Positions 24,140 through 31,282 are shown, counted from the stretch's first letter. The stretch is DNA of 64,000 nt from an uncultured Ruminococcus sp. (GCA_900541505.1 UQKK01000015.1:1-64000); one strand, 5' to 3'. The notes: generated by a model not told the origin, from the letters alone. Numbers and translations: made by a program.

Positions 24140-25725
24140 TACTGTATTCCTCCCATCTGCGGGGCAGAGTCTTCCTCCTGGGCATCCGTCTGGGTGAAAT
24201 CCGTTTGCAGGAATTCCTCCGGTGTCAGGTCATAGCCCAGGAAGTTCGGGCTGGTATCCTCATCAAAGACGAGATATTCCTGGCCGCCAAAATCCAGCGG
24301 CGCTTTGGTCAGAATCGTACCAGCGTGATTTGCCGCCACGTTCCTTTCGATGGTGGCAAAAGCCAGATTTTCTCCTTCCCGCAGGTCATAGCGGTAAAGC
24401 CCATCCGGAAGCTCCTGCTCGGTAACTCGGCCATTGGTAAACAGGGCGGTCTGTCCAAGCACCTCCACCACCTCCAGCTTTTCATCGGTCAGTGCCTGGG
24501 CGGATAGTTCCCTGGACGGCTCCCCATAGGGAACCAATTCATACAGGGAATGCCCAGGAGCCGATAGGATTCCGTATTCTGTCTGTGTTGCGCCCAGCTT
24601 CTGCAGCAATCTGGCTCCTTCGGCCTGCGTTGCAATGGTGGACAGCCACCTTCGATCCATGCGGGTGTCCAGGTGATGAGCCAGATACTCTTTGAAAAAG
24701 TCCGCCTCATCACAGGGCAAAGGCGTGAATTCATACTCTGGAAGATGAGCGGCAAGCTCCAATGCCTTTTCCATCGTCAGGTGCGGCTCGGCCTCCAGCA
24801 CCGCCTTGTATTTGATCTGATCCGGTTCGGACATGGCCTGATACTGCATGGCGATCTGGTTCAACCGGGCGAAGTGATCCATGTTACTGTAGACCTGGTT
24901 ATCAATCTGTGGGATGGCGGAATCCATGTCGTAATAAACGCAGTCTTCCATGCACATCTCGTTATGGGCATGAGCGATCTGCGCTGCCTTTTCCGGCGAG
25001 ATGGGCAGGCTGATCCACTCGACACTTCCAATGGTTTCCTCTGGATCATCCATGGGAGTCTGAGCGACCAAAAGCTGGAATACCGCATCCTCCGGTTCTT
25101 CTTTTGTTTCCGGCAGATGGGTTCCATCATAAATCTCGGCCAGCTCGTATTCCCCGGCTACCACGTAGCAGCCATCCACGAACACGCCGCCATCATTTTT
25201 TCTCTGCAGTCTTCCAATCTGCGCCTGATCCAGCAGATAGAGGGAGGACTCCGGGATGGCGTTTACATCTTCATTCAGCTCATTCTCGACAACAAACCGC
25301 CCCAGGGCTTCATCGTCACCGACATTCGAAGCGATCATGACGGTATCCAGTCCATAGGTCAGGTTGATCAATTCCTTCATGGGGATTCCGTTCTCATACC
25401 GACCAGCCTCCAGCCTCTGGAGAAACACGCCCTTCAAAAGCAGAATGTCCTCATCCGGCATAAATGCCAAGCGGCGGGCAAAAAAGTTTAGCTCTGGGAG
25501 CGTGGGAGCGATCAGAGTAATACCGGCCAGCTCTGGGAGCTTCGGGCTTTCCCGGATGCTCACATCGAAAGGACGTTCCGGAGTCGCTGTAGACCGGAGC
25601 CTCTGGAGTGCATCCCAAATCCGCCCGCCCATGGCAGGAAGGTCTAAGACCGTAAAATAGACGCCGCTCCGGTCAGCATTTTCTGCGACCACTTCAATCT
25701 GTAAGGTTTCTCTATCAGATTCCAT
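24139..25725 (-). CDS. Large ICE accessory protein with ArdA-like segments (528 aa)
   Basis: An acidic soluble protein. Residues near 75-110 (LPELNFFARRLAFMPDEDILLLKGV) and the following INLTYGLDTVMIASNVGDDEALGRFVVE recall ArdA-type antirestriction and related ICE proteins, which pair an LN.LA..L...DE block with a Thr-Tyr-x-Leu block. A strongly negative charge would fit DNA mimicry. The C-terminal third is shared with ICE homologues but not assignable. The tail DSAPQMGGIQ belongs to the Met/Gly group. Antirestriction activity is an inference, plausible beside two methylases. Confidence 0.55.
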   Translation of the reverse strand: MESDRETLQIEVVAENADRSGVYFTVLDLPAMGGRIWDALQRLRSTATPERPFDVSIRESPKLPELAGITLIAPTLPELNFFARRLAFMPDEDILLLKGVFLQRLEAGRYENGIPMKELINLTYGLDTVMIASNVGDDEALGRFVVENELNEDVNAIPESSLYLLDQAQIGRLQRKNDGGVFVDGCYVVAGEYELAEIYDGTHLPETKEEPEDAVFQLLVAQTPMDDPEETIGSVEWISLPISPEKAAQIAHAHNEMCMEDCVYYDMDSAIPQIDNQVYSNMDHFARLNQIAMQYQAMSEPDQIKYKAVLEAEPHLTMEKALELAAHLPEYEFTPLPCDEADFFKEYLAHHLDTRMDRRWLSTIATQAEGARLLQKLGATQTEYGILSAPGHSLYELVPYGEPSRELSAQALTDEKLEVVEVLGQTALFTNGRVTEQELPDGLYRYDLREGENLAFATIERNVAANHAGTILTKAPLDFGGQEYLVFDEDTSPNFLGYDLTPEEFLQTDFTQTDAQEEDSAPQMGGIQ

Positions 25726-25749
25726 TGTTCCATCTCCATTTCTTCTTTC

Positions 25750-26466
25750 TTATAACTGCATCCCTGGCGTTTCGTCCTGCCCATCCGAGAGCGCACGGTT
25801 TACCATGTCCTGAAGCTGATCCGGATCATCGCAGATAGCCTTGAATGCCATTCCCATGCGCTCCAGCAGAGCGGCATCCGGGCAGTAGCAGTAAAATCCT
25901 CCGGCCTCGCTGTCAAACGAAATCCTCCCCAATCCGGCATCATCCTGAAATGCTGTCTGGAAGACTTTCTCCCATTCATAGCCATTCCCGTGGGTATACA
26001 GGCCGAAGGAATTCTTTGCTTCTTCGCCATGTTCCTCCGCGAACCGGTTAAACGCAGCCTGTCCGTAATCCTCATAGGGTTCCTGCAGGAAGGAGAAAGG
26101 AAGGGACAGCCCATATTTCCCGTTGCCGCATTGATACAGTTCAAATGGCTCCAGACGCTTATTGACTTCCTTCAGACGCTCGTCCTCCGGGCTGGGTTCC
26201 TCATCTACCTCCATAGTGCCATCCAGCTCCATCTGCATGGGGATCAACACCTTCAGCAGTGCCTCACGATATTCCATGTCGGCAATCCGGTCAATATAGA
26301 TGCCAAAGGTATTCAGAAAGTGAGAGCCGTCCTCATGGGTGATTAACAGATCGCTCTCCAGCCCCTGGCTGCAGATGAAATCCGCCACCTCCTGAATGCT
26401 ATGCAGCTCCTGACTTCCTTGGTCTGAATGCCCAATGAGAAGGGGATACTTTTCTTCAATGCTCAT
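25750..26466 (-). CDS. Conserved ICE accessory protein (238 aa), Met-tipped
   Basis: An acidic soluble protein without a recognised domain. Segments such as ESDLLITHEDGSHFLNTFGIY (N-terminal) and SFGLYTHGNGYEWEKVFQTAF, then ISFDSEAGGFYCYCPD, look like two copies of a small alpha/beta unit. The tail SDGQDETPGMQL joins the shared acidic/Met tails. It is tightly spaced with neighbours, 4 bp from the next gene. Function is unknown. Confidence 0.6.
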   Translation of the reverse strand: MSIEEKYPLLIGHSDQGSQELHSIQEVADFICSQGLESDLLITHEDGSHFLNTFGIYIDRIADMEYREALLKVLIPMQMELDGTMEVDEEPSPEDERLKEVNKRLEPFELYQCGNGKYGLSLPFSFLQEPYEDYGQAAFNRFAEEHGEEAKNSFGLYTHGNGYEWEKVFQTAFQDDAGLGRISFDSEAGGFYCYCPDAALLERMGMAFKAICDDPDQLQDMVNRALSDGQDETPGMQL

Positions 26467-26469
26467 GGT

Positions 26470-26871
26470 TCACATTCCTCCCATTTCCATATCATTATCA
26501 GAGCCCTCCATGTAGCCTGGGCCTTCTTCAAAAGTTCCCTCATTAAGCTGTGAATTCAATTCCTGCCAGTATTTCAGATCTCTGGACATCATCACATATC
26601 CCTGATTGGCAATCATTAATTCTGCGCCTTCTGGTGAACAAATGGACAATTCTCCATCATCCTGATGACGCATAATACACGCAGCCACTTCTGACGGAGC
26701 GCTGGATATCATTTCTTCCTGCAGGTTGCCTCCGGAGATCCAACGCACTTTGAGCTGTGGAAACTGTTTGATGTCGATTTCATTTTCCTTTTGTCTTTCA
26801 TCGTTTTCCATACGGGCCATTTGCCTTTTCATCAATCCTTCACGCATCATCGCTTCAAAGAAATCCTTCAT
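26470..26871 (-). CDS. Conserved ICE accessory protein (133 aa), Met-tipped
   Basis: The ATG at 26,871 with AAGGAG 9 nt upstream is preferred; it overlaps the upstream stop as TAATG. The N-terminus MKDFFEAMMREGLMKRQMARM is a Met-rich helix. The middle (LKVRWISGGNLQEEMISSAPSEV, then SPEGAELMIANQGYVMMSRD) is mixed alpha/beta. The tail GSDNDMEMGGM is the clearest Met/Gly tip in the element. No function is assigned. Confidence 0.6.
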   Translation of the reverse strand: MKDFFEAMMREGLMKRQMARMENDERQKENEIDIKQFPQLKVRWISGGNLQEEMISSAPSEVAACIMRHQDDGELSICSPEGAELMIANQGYVMMSRDLKYWQELNSQLNEGTFEEGPGYMEGSDNDMEMGGM

Positions 26872-27485
26872 TATTCGCATCTCCTTTCGGCTGTCTCCAG
26901 CACAGACATCCCAAACCTGCGGATCGCCATGGCATTGCAGATGGCGGCGAACTGTTTCGGGGAGATCAGTTCCCGGTCAGCCAGATCCCGGATAGTAAGA
27001 TGCCGGGTTCCCATATATAAATCCTTGGCGGCACAGTAAAGGGGATAAGTGTATTCATTCAGGCCGCACAGTTTCCGGCGGTCAAACCGGATGAGGTTCT
27101 CATCCACCTGATGCCTCATGATGCGCCAGAGCCTCGGATCGGCGGTAAAAAGATAAAGTGCCGATAGCAGGGCATAATTTTTCCTGTCTTTTTTCTGGAT
27201 GGCTATCCGGAAAAGTTTCTGATGGTGATTGCTTAGATAGTTCATGGGCCTCATCTCGCTTTCGATTAGAAGTTCCTCCACTCTTTGCAGGAAGGGGCGG
27301 TATCGGACAGCATGCATGGTATCCGCAATCATCTCCTGATAAGTGGGCGGGGGCGGTTCCTGCAGACAGATATAAATCTGATCCGGCATGACCATGCTCC
27401 CATAGCCCTTGGGCTGGAAACCGGGAATCATCTGCATGAGGATCTCCAGCTCACGGAGGGCTTCGGTTTCGGTAAAATACATCAT
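26871..27485 (-). CDS. Conserved ICE protein of unknown function (204 aa)
   Basis: A basic, helix-rich soluble protein: FTETEALRELEILMQMIPGF at the start, then a region rich in Arg and Tyr ending LTIRDLADRELISPKQFAAICN, which has the look of a helix-turn-helix near the C-terminus. It lacks the acidic/Met tail of its neighbours. The start lies 17 nt after the T-run of a terminator-like hairpin (27502-27534). DNA-binding is a guess. Confidence 0.6.
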   Translation of the reverse strand: MMYFTETEALRELEILMQMIPGFQPKGYGSMVMPDQIYICLQEPPPPTYQEMIADTMHAVRYRPFLQRVEELLIESEMRPMNYLSNHHQKLFRIAIQKKDRKNYALLSALYLFTADPRLWRIMRHQVDENLIRFDRRKLCGLNEYTYPLYCAAKDLYMGTRHLTIRDLADRELISPKQFAAICNAMAIRRFGMSVLETAERRCE

Positions 27486-27501
27486 TCATGGTTCCTTTCA
27501 T

Positions 27502-27534
27502 AAAAAAGCCCTCGCTTCATCAACAAAGCAAGGG
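27502..27534 (-). terminator. Terminator-like hairpin upstream of the 204-aa gene
   Basis: Minus strand: CCCTTGCTT, loop TGTTGATG, AAGCGAGGG, then CTTTTTT. The 9-bp stem has one G-U pair. It is followed at once by AAAGGAACC, the ribosome site of the next gene. Confidence 0.7.
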
Positions 27535-27545
27535 TGTCACTTAGG

Positions 27546-28202
27546 TTACAGATTCAGTTGTGGGCCATCCTCCGGTTCAAAGGTGGGAGGACTTTTCTCA
27601 ATCTCCGGATAGCCATACGACAGCTTTTCCGCCAGCTCATCCAGCGCTTTCGACTGCTCGAAGGTAAGAGATTCGCAGTGATTTCTGGCGTAGTCCACAC
27701 AACGATAGAGATTTTCAGCTTCTGCTGGCTGGAACAGGCGTTGTTCCTGGATCAGCCCCGAACGCCGGACGAACGATTCTTTTGCATATGCATAATTGGG
27801 AGAGTAATCGCCGCCGGACACATAGCCACGCTCGTTATCCTGATCCCATGTGGTAAACATGAAACCATGGTTTTCACTGTACATTCCGGCCAGGACGATA
27901 TTCCCATACTCCGCCAGTTTCCGGTAATCGTGGACGCCATCCGCCTCCATCTGTGGGGATGTTTCATAGAGGCCCACATACTCACGAATGGCTCTGACCT
28001 CTTGATGAATTTTATCATAGAGTTCCGTCTGGCTTAGTGCCTTAAACTGATCCTCATAAAATCGTAGAAAGCCTTCAGGCGTCTGGCGACAGAAAGGAGC
28101 GTCTCCGTGAAAAATGTGGAGCAGACCATCCCGATAGCCATAATACCCAGTACAGTCTAATTGAGGAAGGCGGCGCAGCAGTTCTTCCTGATAAATGGTC
28201 AT
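27546..28202 (-). CDS. Conserved ICE protein of unknown function (218 aa)
   Basis: The ATG at 28,202 (MTIYQEELLRRLPQL) with GAGGTGG 9 nt upstream is preferred; an in-frame GTG at 28,220 overlaps the upstream stop. Recognisable stretches are FLRFYEDQFKALSQTELYDKI and ILAG-like GNIVLAGMYSENHGFMFTTW, found in accessory proteins of related elements. The tail EPEDGPQLNL resembles the shared acidic tips but without Met. Soluble, unknown function. Confidence 0.6.
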   Translation of the reverse strand: MTIYQEELLRRLPQLDCTGYYGYRDGLLHIFHGDAPFCRQTPEGFLRFYEDQFKALSQTELYDKIHQEVRAIREYVGLYETSPQMEADGVHDYRKLAEYGNIVLAGMYSENHGFMFTTWDQDNERGYVSGGDYSPNYAYAKESFVRRSGLIQEQRLFQPAEAENLYRCVDYARNHCESLTFEQSKALDELAEKLSYGYPEIEKSPPTFEPEDGPQLNL

Positions 28203-28216
28203 AGCCTGCATCCACC

Positions 28217-28888
28217 TCACATTCCCATGGAGAAACCTACATTTTCATCTTCCGATTCATCCTCATCCATGTCTTCGTCCTCAATCTCGGATTCATCCTC
28301 CATGGCATCTTCTGACATATCCTCATCGTCCTGATAGTCTGCTTCGCCGGTTTCCTCCGATAGGGACATCTCATCATCCAGTTCTTCAGCATCGGGGCCT
28401 TCCTCAGATGTCTCCGGCACTTCCTGATCAGGGATAGACGGTTCCGTTTCATCCATTTCCTCCACAGAAGAAGCAGTTTCCGGATCTCCCGGTAACTCCT
28501 GAGCAGCATCCAACTGCTCTGTATCCGCCAGTTCCTCCGTATCCTCGAAGTCACCCTGAGCCTCGCCGGTTTCCTGACTCTCAGCCAGATCCCGATCCAG
28601 CTCCTGCTCAATCAGGCCGATGACAAAGTCCTTTTGCGTCATGTTATTGCGGTGCAGATAATCTTTAATCCGCTGGAACAGGCTTTCCGGCACCTGAAAT
28701 GCCAGTGTCCTCATTTTCTCCATGTTTTTCCCTTCCTTTTCATCAATTTTAGGATGCAGTTCATCCTGCAAGGCCAGCGTGACAAACTCCGTCATCGTCA
28801 TCCCGTGGTCTTGCAGATATTGTGTAATCTCGGCATGCAAAGCCGCATCGACTTTGACCGTAATGCCTTTCTTCCCGTCAGCAGCCAC
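28217..28888 (-). CDS. Tandem ribbon-helix-helix protein with long acidic tail
   Basis: About 223 residues from GTG 28,888 (GAGGTG 6 nt upstream); GTG 28,897 is also possible. Two ribbon-helix-helix units follow each other: GITVKVDAALHAEITQYL to FVTLALQDEL, and RTLAFQVPESLFQRIKDYL to FVIGLIEQEL. About 115 residues rich in Glu/Asp then lead to ENVGFSMGM. The fused pair could fold as an intramolecular dimer binding one operator, while the polyacidic tail may mimic DNA or recruit partners. Probably a regulator of ICE genes or segregation. Its start overlaps the 46-aa gene upstream. Confidence 0.7.
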   Translation of the reverse strand: MAADGKKGITVKVDAALHAEITQYLQDHGMTMTEFVTLALQDELHPKIDEKEGKNMEKMRTLAFQVPESLFQRIKDYLHRNNMTQKDFVIGLIEQELDRDLAESQETGEAQGDFEDTEELADTEQLDAAQELPGDPETASSVEEMDETEPSIPDQEVPETSEEGPDAEELDDEMSLSEETGEADYQDDEDMSEDAMEDESEIEDEDMDEDESEDENVGFSMGM

Positions 28889-29018
28889 TTTGTTCACCTC
28901 TTTCCATGAATTTCTGAATCGCCCTTGTTACAATTTCCTCTACAGGCACTTCCTCAATAGCAGCCTGGATCAAAAGCGGCTCCACCAGCGCCTCCGGAAT
29001 CTCAATTTCAATTTCCAA
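28878..29018 (-). CDS. 46-residue acidic/helical ICE peptide with TTG start
   Basis: A small ORF with a textbook AGGAGG 7 nt before TTG 29,018. It reads LEIEIEIPEALVEPLLIQAA, then IEEVPVEEIVTRAIQKFMER. A strand followed by two amphipathic helices (IEIPEALVEPLL and VEEIVTRAIQKFM) fits a ribbon-helix-helix-like or antitoxin-like peptide. It overlaps the tandem ribbon-helix-helix gene by 11 bp, so the two may work together. Confidence 0.6.
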   Translation of the reverse strand: MEIEIEIPEALVEPLLIQAAIEEVPVEEIVTRAIQKFMERGEQSGC

Positions 29019-29030
29019 ATGATTTACCTC

Positions 29031-29327
29031 CTACATTCCCATGACGGGGCCTTGATCCTCAGTCATGCCGGATTCCTGTTCCTCTGCCAGTTCTTCCTTC
29101 GTCAGCTTGCGAAACGAGTCCTCACCAGGCACAACGCCGAGAGATCTTCCATTGTCAAACGAGCAGTGCAGTGTTCCGATATCATCCACCACTTTGACAG
29201 TGCCTCTTGTCTGATCCTCGACAGGACAGGGATCTCTGCCCATGCTCAGTAACATGATTCGGGTACCGGGAGGATACTCTGCCTGGTAACGCTTGGCCTG
29301 CTGGTGCAGGCGTTCCCATTCATTCAT
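29031..29327 (-). CDS. DUF4314-domain protein, Met-tipped
   Basis: The 98-residue protein contains the DUF4314 pattern YPPGTRIMLLSMGRDPCPVE, then RGTVKVVDDIGTLHCSFDNG and SLGVVPGEDSFR, a small beta-barrel of unknown function common in Clostridiales ICEs. The tail MTEDQGPVMGM is one of the clearest examples of the shared acidic-then-GP-Met tip. It lies 3 bp from the 29331 gene. Confidence 0.8.
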   Translation of the reverse strand: MNEWERLHQQAKRYQAEYPPGTRIMLLSMGRDPCPVEDQTRGTVKVVDDIGTLHCSFDNGRSLGVVPGEDSFRKLTKEELAEEQESGMTEDQGPVMGM

Positions 29328-29330
29328 CAG

Positions 29331-29699
29331 CTACATCTCCATTTCTAAATCACTATTTTCTGTTTCTGAAGCCATCCACTCCGTGTCATCCCAATTATCT
29401 TTACGAAGGGCAAAGTTCTCCACGAGCTGTCTGGCCGTTAGGGGAATATTCGCAGGCTGATTTGTGCGCTCAAACCCATCTTCGCTGATTTCAAACCAGC
29501 AATGATCGACCTCGGTATCATACTCATTGAATCTCCTTTCCGGCATCCCGACCTGTCTTGGGATAAAATATTCACCCATGTCACAGCAATCAAGAATGCT
29601 TTGGATTTGCTCCCTGGATAATTCCCCCTGGATAACGCACTCATTATGAACCTTATAGTTATCTGCATCCCGGTATAGATAGCAGATCTTGGTGTTCAT
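29331..29699 (-). CDS. First ICE gene: conserved protein of unknown function (122 aa)
   Basis: The ATG at 29,699 has GGAAAGGAGG 8 nt upstream. The protein begins MNTKICYLYRDADNYKVHNE and contains YFIPRQVGMPERRF and DHCWFEISEDGFE, a small alpha/beta family repeatedly found at the first position of this ICE type. The tail SDLEMEM is acidic and Met-tipped. As the most upstream gene it is probably expressed from the terminal promoter region. Function is unknown. Confidence 0.65.
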   Translation of the reverse strand: MNTKICYLYRDADNYKVHNECVIQGELSREQIQSILDCCDMGEYFIPRQVGMPERRFNEYDTEVDHCWFEISEDGFERTNQPANIPLTARQLVENFALRKDNWDDTEWMASETENSDLEMEM

Positions 29700-29750
29700 G
29701 GATATGACCTCCTTTCCTTATAGCTTGTAGGATAGGGGATTTTTCCCCAT

Positions 29751-29776
29751 AAAAAAAGCGACCACTTTCATGGTCG
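29751..29776 (-). terminator. Intrinsic terminator at the ICE right end
   Basis: Minus strand: CGACCA, loop TGAAAG, TGGTCG, then C and seven T. A second short hairpin (GGGG-AAAAAT-CCCC) follows at 29735-29748. It would stop chromosomal transcripts entering the ICE from the right and sits about 50 nt before the first ICE gene. Confidence 0.75.
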
Positions 29777-29890
29777 TTCCTACCTTACTCTATACACACT
29801 TTTTTCTTTCTGCTGTGTTTTCTGTACCTATTCGCCCTCCTTCCTCTACGCAATACACCGCTATACACAGATATAACCCTGCTCCATTTT
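29777..29890. repeat. ICE right terminal region with short repeats
   Basis: There is no gene here. The 9-mer CTATACACA occurs at 29790-29798 and 29871-29879, and the 6-mer ATACAC additionally at 29863-29868, 10 bp from the last copy. Such spaced repeats near an element end are candidate integrase arm sites. The family-matching flavodoxin frame ends at 29,891, which sets the outer edge. No att core could be proven without the other end. Confidence 0.4.
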
Positions 29891-30142
29891 AGGAAAGCCT
29901 ATGTAAACCACATCGTACTGTCCCATGTCGTCCACTTTTCCTGCAACAGCAGGGCGGAATGTCTTATCCTTCATTTCTATGCTGGAACGGCTGTTGGCAT
30001 CCGTCCAGTCCAAATCCGCCGATGAGTATGGCTCCTGAGGCTGAATCTCATATAAGTCACCGTCCACTGCGGACGCCACTGTCTTTGCCAGTTTTGCTGT
30101 TACACCACTTGCTGAAAAATATGCTACCAATGTTTTACTCAT
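29861..30142 (-). pseudogene. Flavodoxin gene truncated by the ICE
   Basis: The N-terminal 87 or so residues are normal flavodoxin: TLVAYFSASGVTAKLAKTVA (FMN phosphate loop) to YDVVYIGFP. Homologues continue with the WWY and GGSG loops up to about 160 residues, but here the frame reads KMEQGYICV and stops. The last codons come from the ICE. The missing 3' half should lie at the element's other end. It is the second gene of an operon with the 30155-30904 gene (12 bp apart). Confidence 0.75.
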
Positions 30143-30154
30143 TTTGCTTCCTCC

Positions 30155-30904
30155 TTATTTTAACTTTCCGTACCACTCTTCTGAAACCGGCTCCAGCCAT
30201 TCATTGGATGTGTTCTCTCCAGGTACTTCCAATGCCAGATGAGAGAACCAGCTGTCCTTAGCCGCGCCGTGCCAGTGCTTCACTCCCGCAGGAATCGTCA
30301 CTGCATCTCCCGGATGAAGCTCCTGTGCTTCTTTTCCCCATTCCTGATACCATCCGCGCCCTTCCGTACACAGAAGAATCTGTCCGCCGCCTTTGTCCGC
30401 GTGATGGATGTGCCAGTTATTGCGGCAGCCCGGCTCAAAGGTCACATTCGCCACCGGAACCCCGGAACCGGTCAGCATTTTCAGATAGCTCTGTCCGATG
30501 AAATACTGTGCGTATGCGTCATTGGGCTCCCCAAGTCCAAACATGCCGCCTTTTTCCGCCGTGTCGTCCGCGCCATTTTCATCATCGTTCCACACTTCCT
30601 TTGCCATTCGGAAAGCCGCCCACGCTTTGGGCCATCCCGCGTAAAACGCGGCGTGAGTAAGGATTTCCGCAATCTCAGTCCTGGTGATACCGTTATTTTT
30701 CGCGCTCATCAGATGATACTGAAAGGATGAGTCCACCAGCCCCTGCGCCATCAGAGACACGACTGTCACAAGAGAGCGGTCCCGAAGAGAAAGCTTATCT
30801 TCTCTGCTCCAGACCTCGCCAAATAGGACATCATCGTTTAATTCTGCGAATTTCGGAGCAAATTCTCCTAAATCCCTGCGCCCCGCTGTCTGTTTCACTG
30901 CCAT
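30155..30904 (-). CDS. Carboxymuconolactone decarboxylase-like / cupin fusion
   Basis: The 249-residue protein has residues 1-110 as an AhpD/CMD fold (SLRDRSLVTVVSLMAQG, LTHAAFYAGWPKAWAAF) without the CxxC of true AhpD. Residues 130-235 form a cupin with FEPGCRNNWHIHHADKGGGQ and PAGVKHWHGAAKDSWFSHLA, giving the metal-binding His set. This fusion is common in gut bacteria next to flavodoxins and is presumed to act in small-molecule redox or detoxification; substrate is unknown. ATG at 30,904 with GGAGGAGAT upstream. The flavodoxin partner downstream is broken by the ICE. Confidence 0.85.
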   Translation of the reverse strand: MAVKQTAGRRDLGEFAPKFAELNDDVLFGEVWSREDKLSLRDRSLVTVVSLMAQGLVDSSFQYHLMSAKNNGITRTEIAEILTHAAFYAGWPKAWAAFRMAKEVWNDDENGADDTAEKGGMFGLGEPNDAYAQYFIGQSYLKMLTGSGVPVANVTFEPGCRNNWHIHHADKGGGQILLCTEGRGWYQEWGKEAQELHPGDAVTIPAGVKHWHGAAKDSWFSHLALEVPGENTSNEWLEPVSEEWYGKLK

Positions 30905-31015
30905 TTCTATCTCCTCCTTCTTGGAAATCTTTTCATTTCGTCAACTTTTAGGTTCTTTTCTATTCTAAGCCTTGGAGTGCACTCTAAGTCAAGAGGAGAT
31001 TACGAATAAAAAGTA

Positions 31016-31041
31016 TCCTGTGGCTTTTCTCTTCCACAGGA
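31016..31041 (-). terminator. Perfect 8-bp hairpin, terminator-like on the minus strand
   Basis: TCCTGTGG and CCACAGGA enclose a 10-nt loop. On the minus strand the stem is followed by TACTTTTTATT. No minus-strand gene lies just to the right, so it may insulate the divergent pair. Confidence 0.4.
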
Positions 31042-31060
31042 CACGCTGCTTATATCTTGT

Positions 31061-31105
31061 CAGGCAAATCCCGCCATTCAACGGGGAGCCTTTGCGGCAT
31101 GCCTG
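31061..31105. other. Small nested-hairpin element, possible structured RNA
   Basis: An outer stem CAGGCA/TGCCTG encloses two inner stems, CCCG/CGGG (31070-31085) and GCC/GGC (31088-31098), like a compact three-way junction. No known riboswitch core is recognised. Confidence 0.3.
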
Positions 31106-31210
31106 TTAGGATTTACATTATTCACTAATCCAATTTACAGATTTGTGCACTTTAGAGAATTTTAAGAATGTAGAAATTTACATATGCCAGATTCAGATGA
31201 CAATTTTCGA

Positions 31211-31243
31211 TTTCAAAAATCAAAAAAATTTAAAGTTTTGAAA
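31211..31243 (+). repeat. 33-bp repeat, copy 1 (upstream of the ATPase promoter)
   Basis: A perfect copy of the sequence at 31291-31323. The repeat is itself dyad-symmetric: TTTCAAAA at one end and TTTTGAAA at the other, around an A/T-rich centre. A dimeric protein could bind it. Being 80 bp from the second copy, with the promoter between, it suggests looping or cooperative repression. Confidence 0.8.
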
Positions 31244-31252
31244 CCGCATATA

Positions 31253-31282
31253 TTGCATACACTAAGCAAAGACTGGTATAAT
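31253..31282 (+). promoter_or_regulatory. Sigma-A promoter of the AAA/DUF4143 ATPase
   Basis: TTGCAT (31253-31258), an 18-bp spacer, then a perfect TATAAT (31277-31282). Transcription would start near 31,289, so the second 33-bp repeat would lie in the leader. Confidence 0.65.

Larger units (their letters stand above)
1..29890. mobile_element. Integrative and conjugative element, right-hand part (left end outside window)
   Basis: Every gene from 29,699 down to the window start is on the minus strand and tightly packed. Together they form a conjugation module: relaxase, ribbon-helix-helix accessory protein, VirB4, TrbL/VirB6, PrgI-like protein, DUF3852 pilin, CHAP hydrolase and class B sortase, with DUF families typical of Clostridiales ICEs. 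The right boundary is placed at about 29,890 because the reading frame of a chromosomal flavodoxin stops matching its family there. Integrase, coupling protein and left end are not in the window. The boundary is inferred from the broken gene, not from a proven att site. Confidence 0.85.

Noticed and set aside
24673..25491. A 272-codon plus-strand frame opposite the ArdA-like gene
   Set aside because: Shadow of the minus gene; no ribosome site and composition follows the real gene's third positions.
31061..31105. The nested hairpin as a c-di-GMP (GEMM) riboswitch
   Set aside because: A GGCAAA-like segment drew attention, but the conserved GACGCAAAGCC core and receptor pairing are missing.
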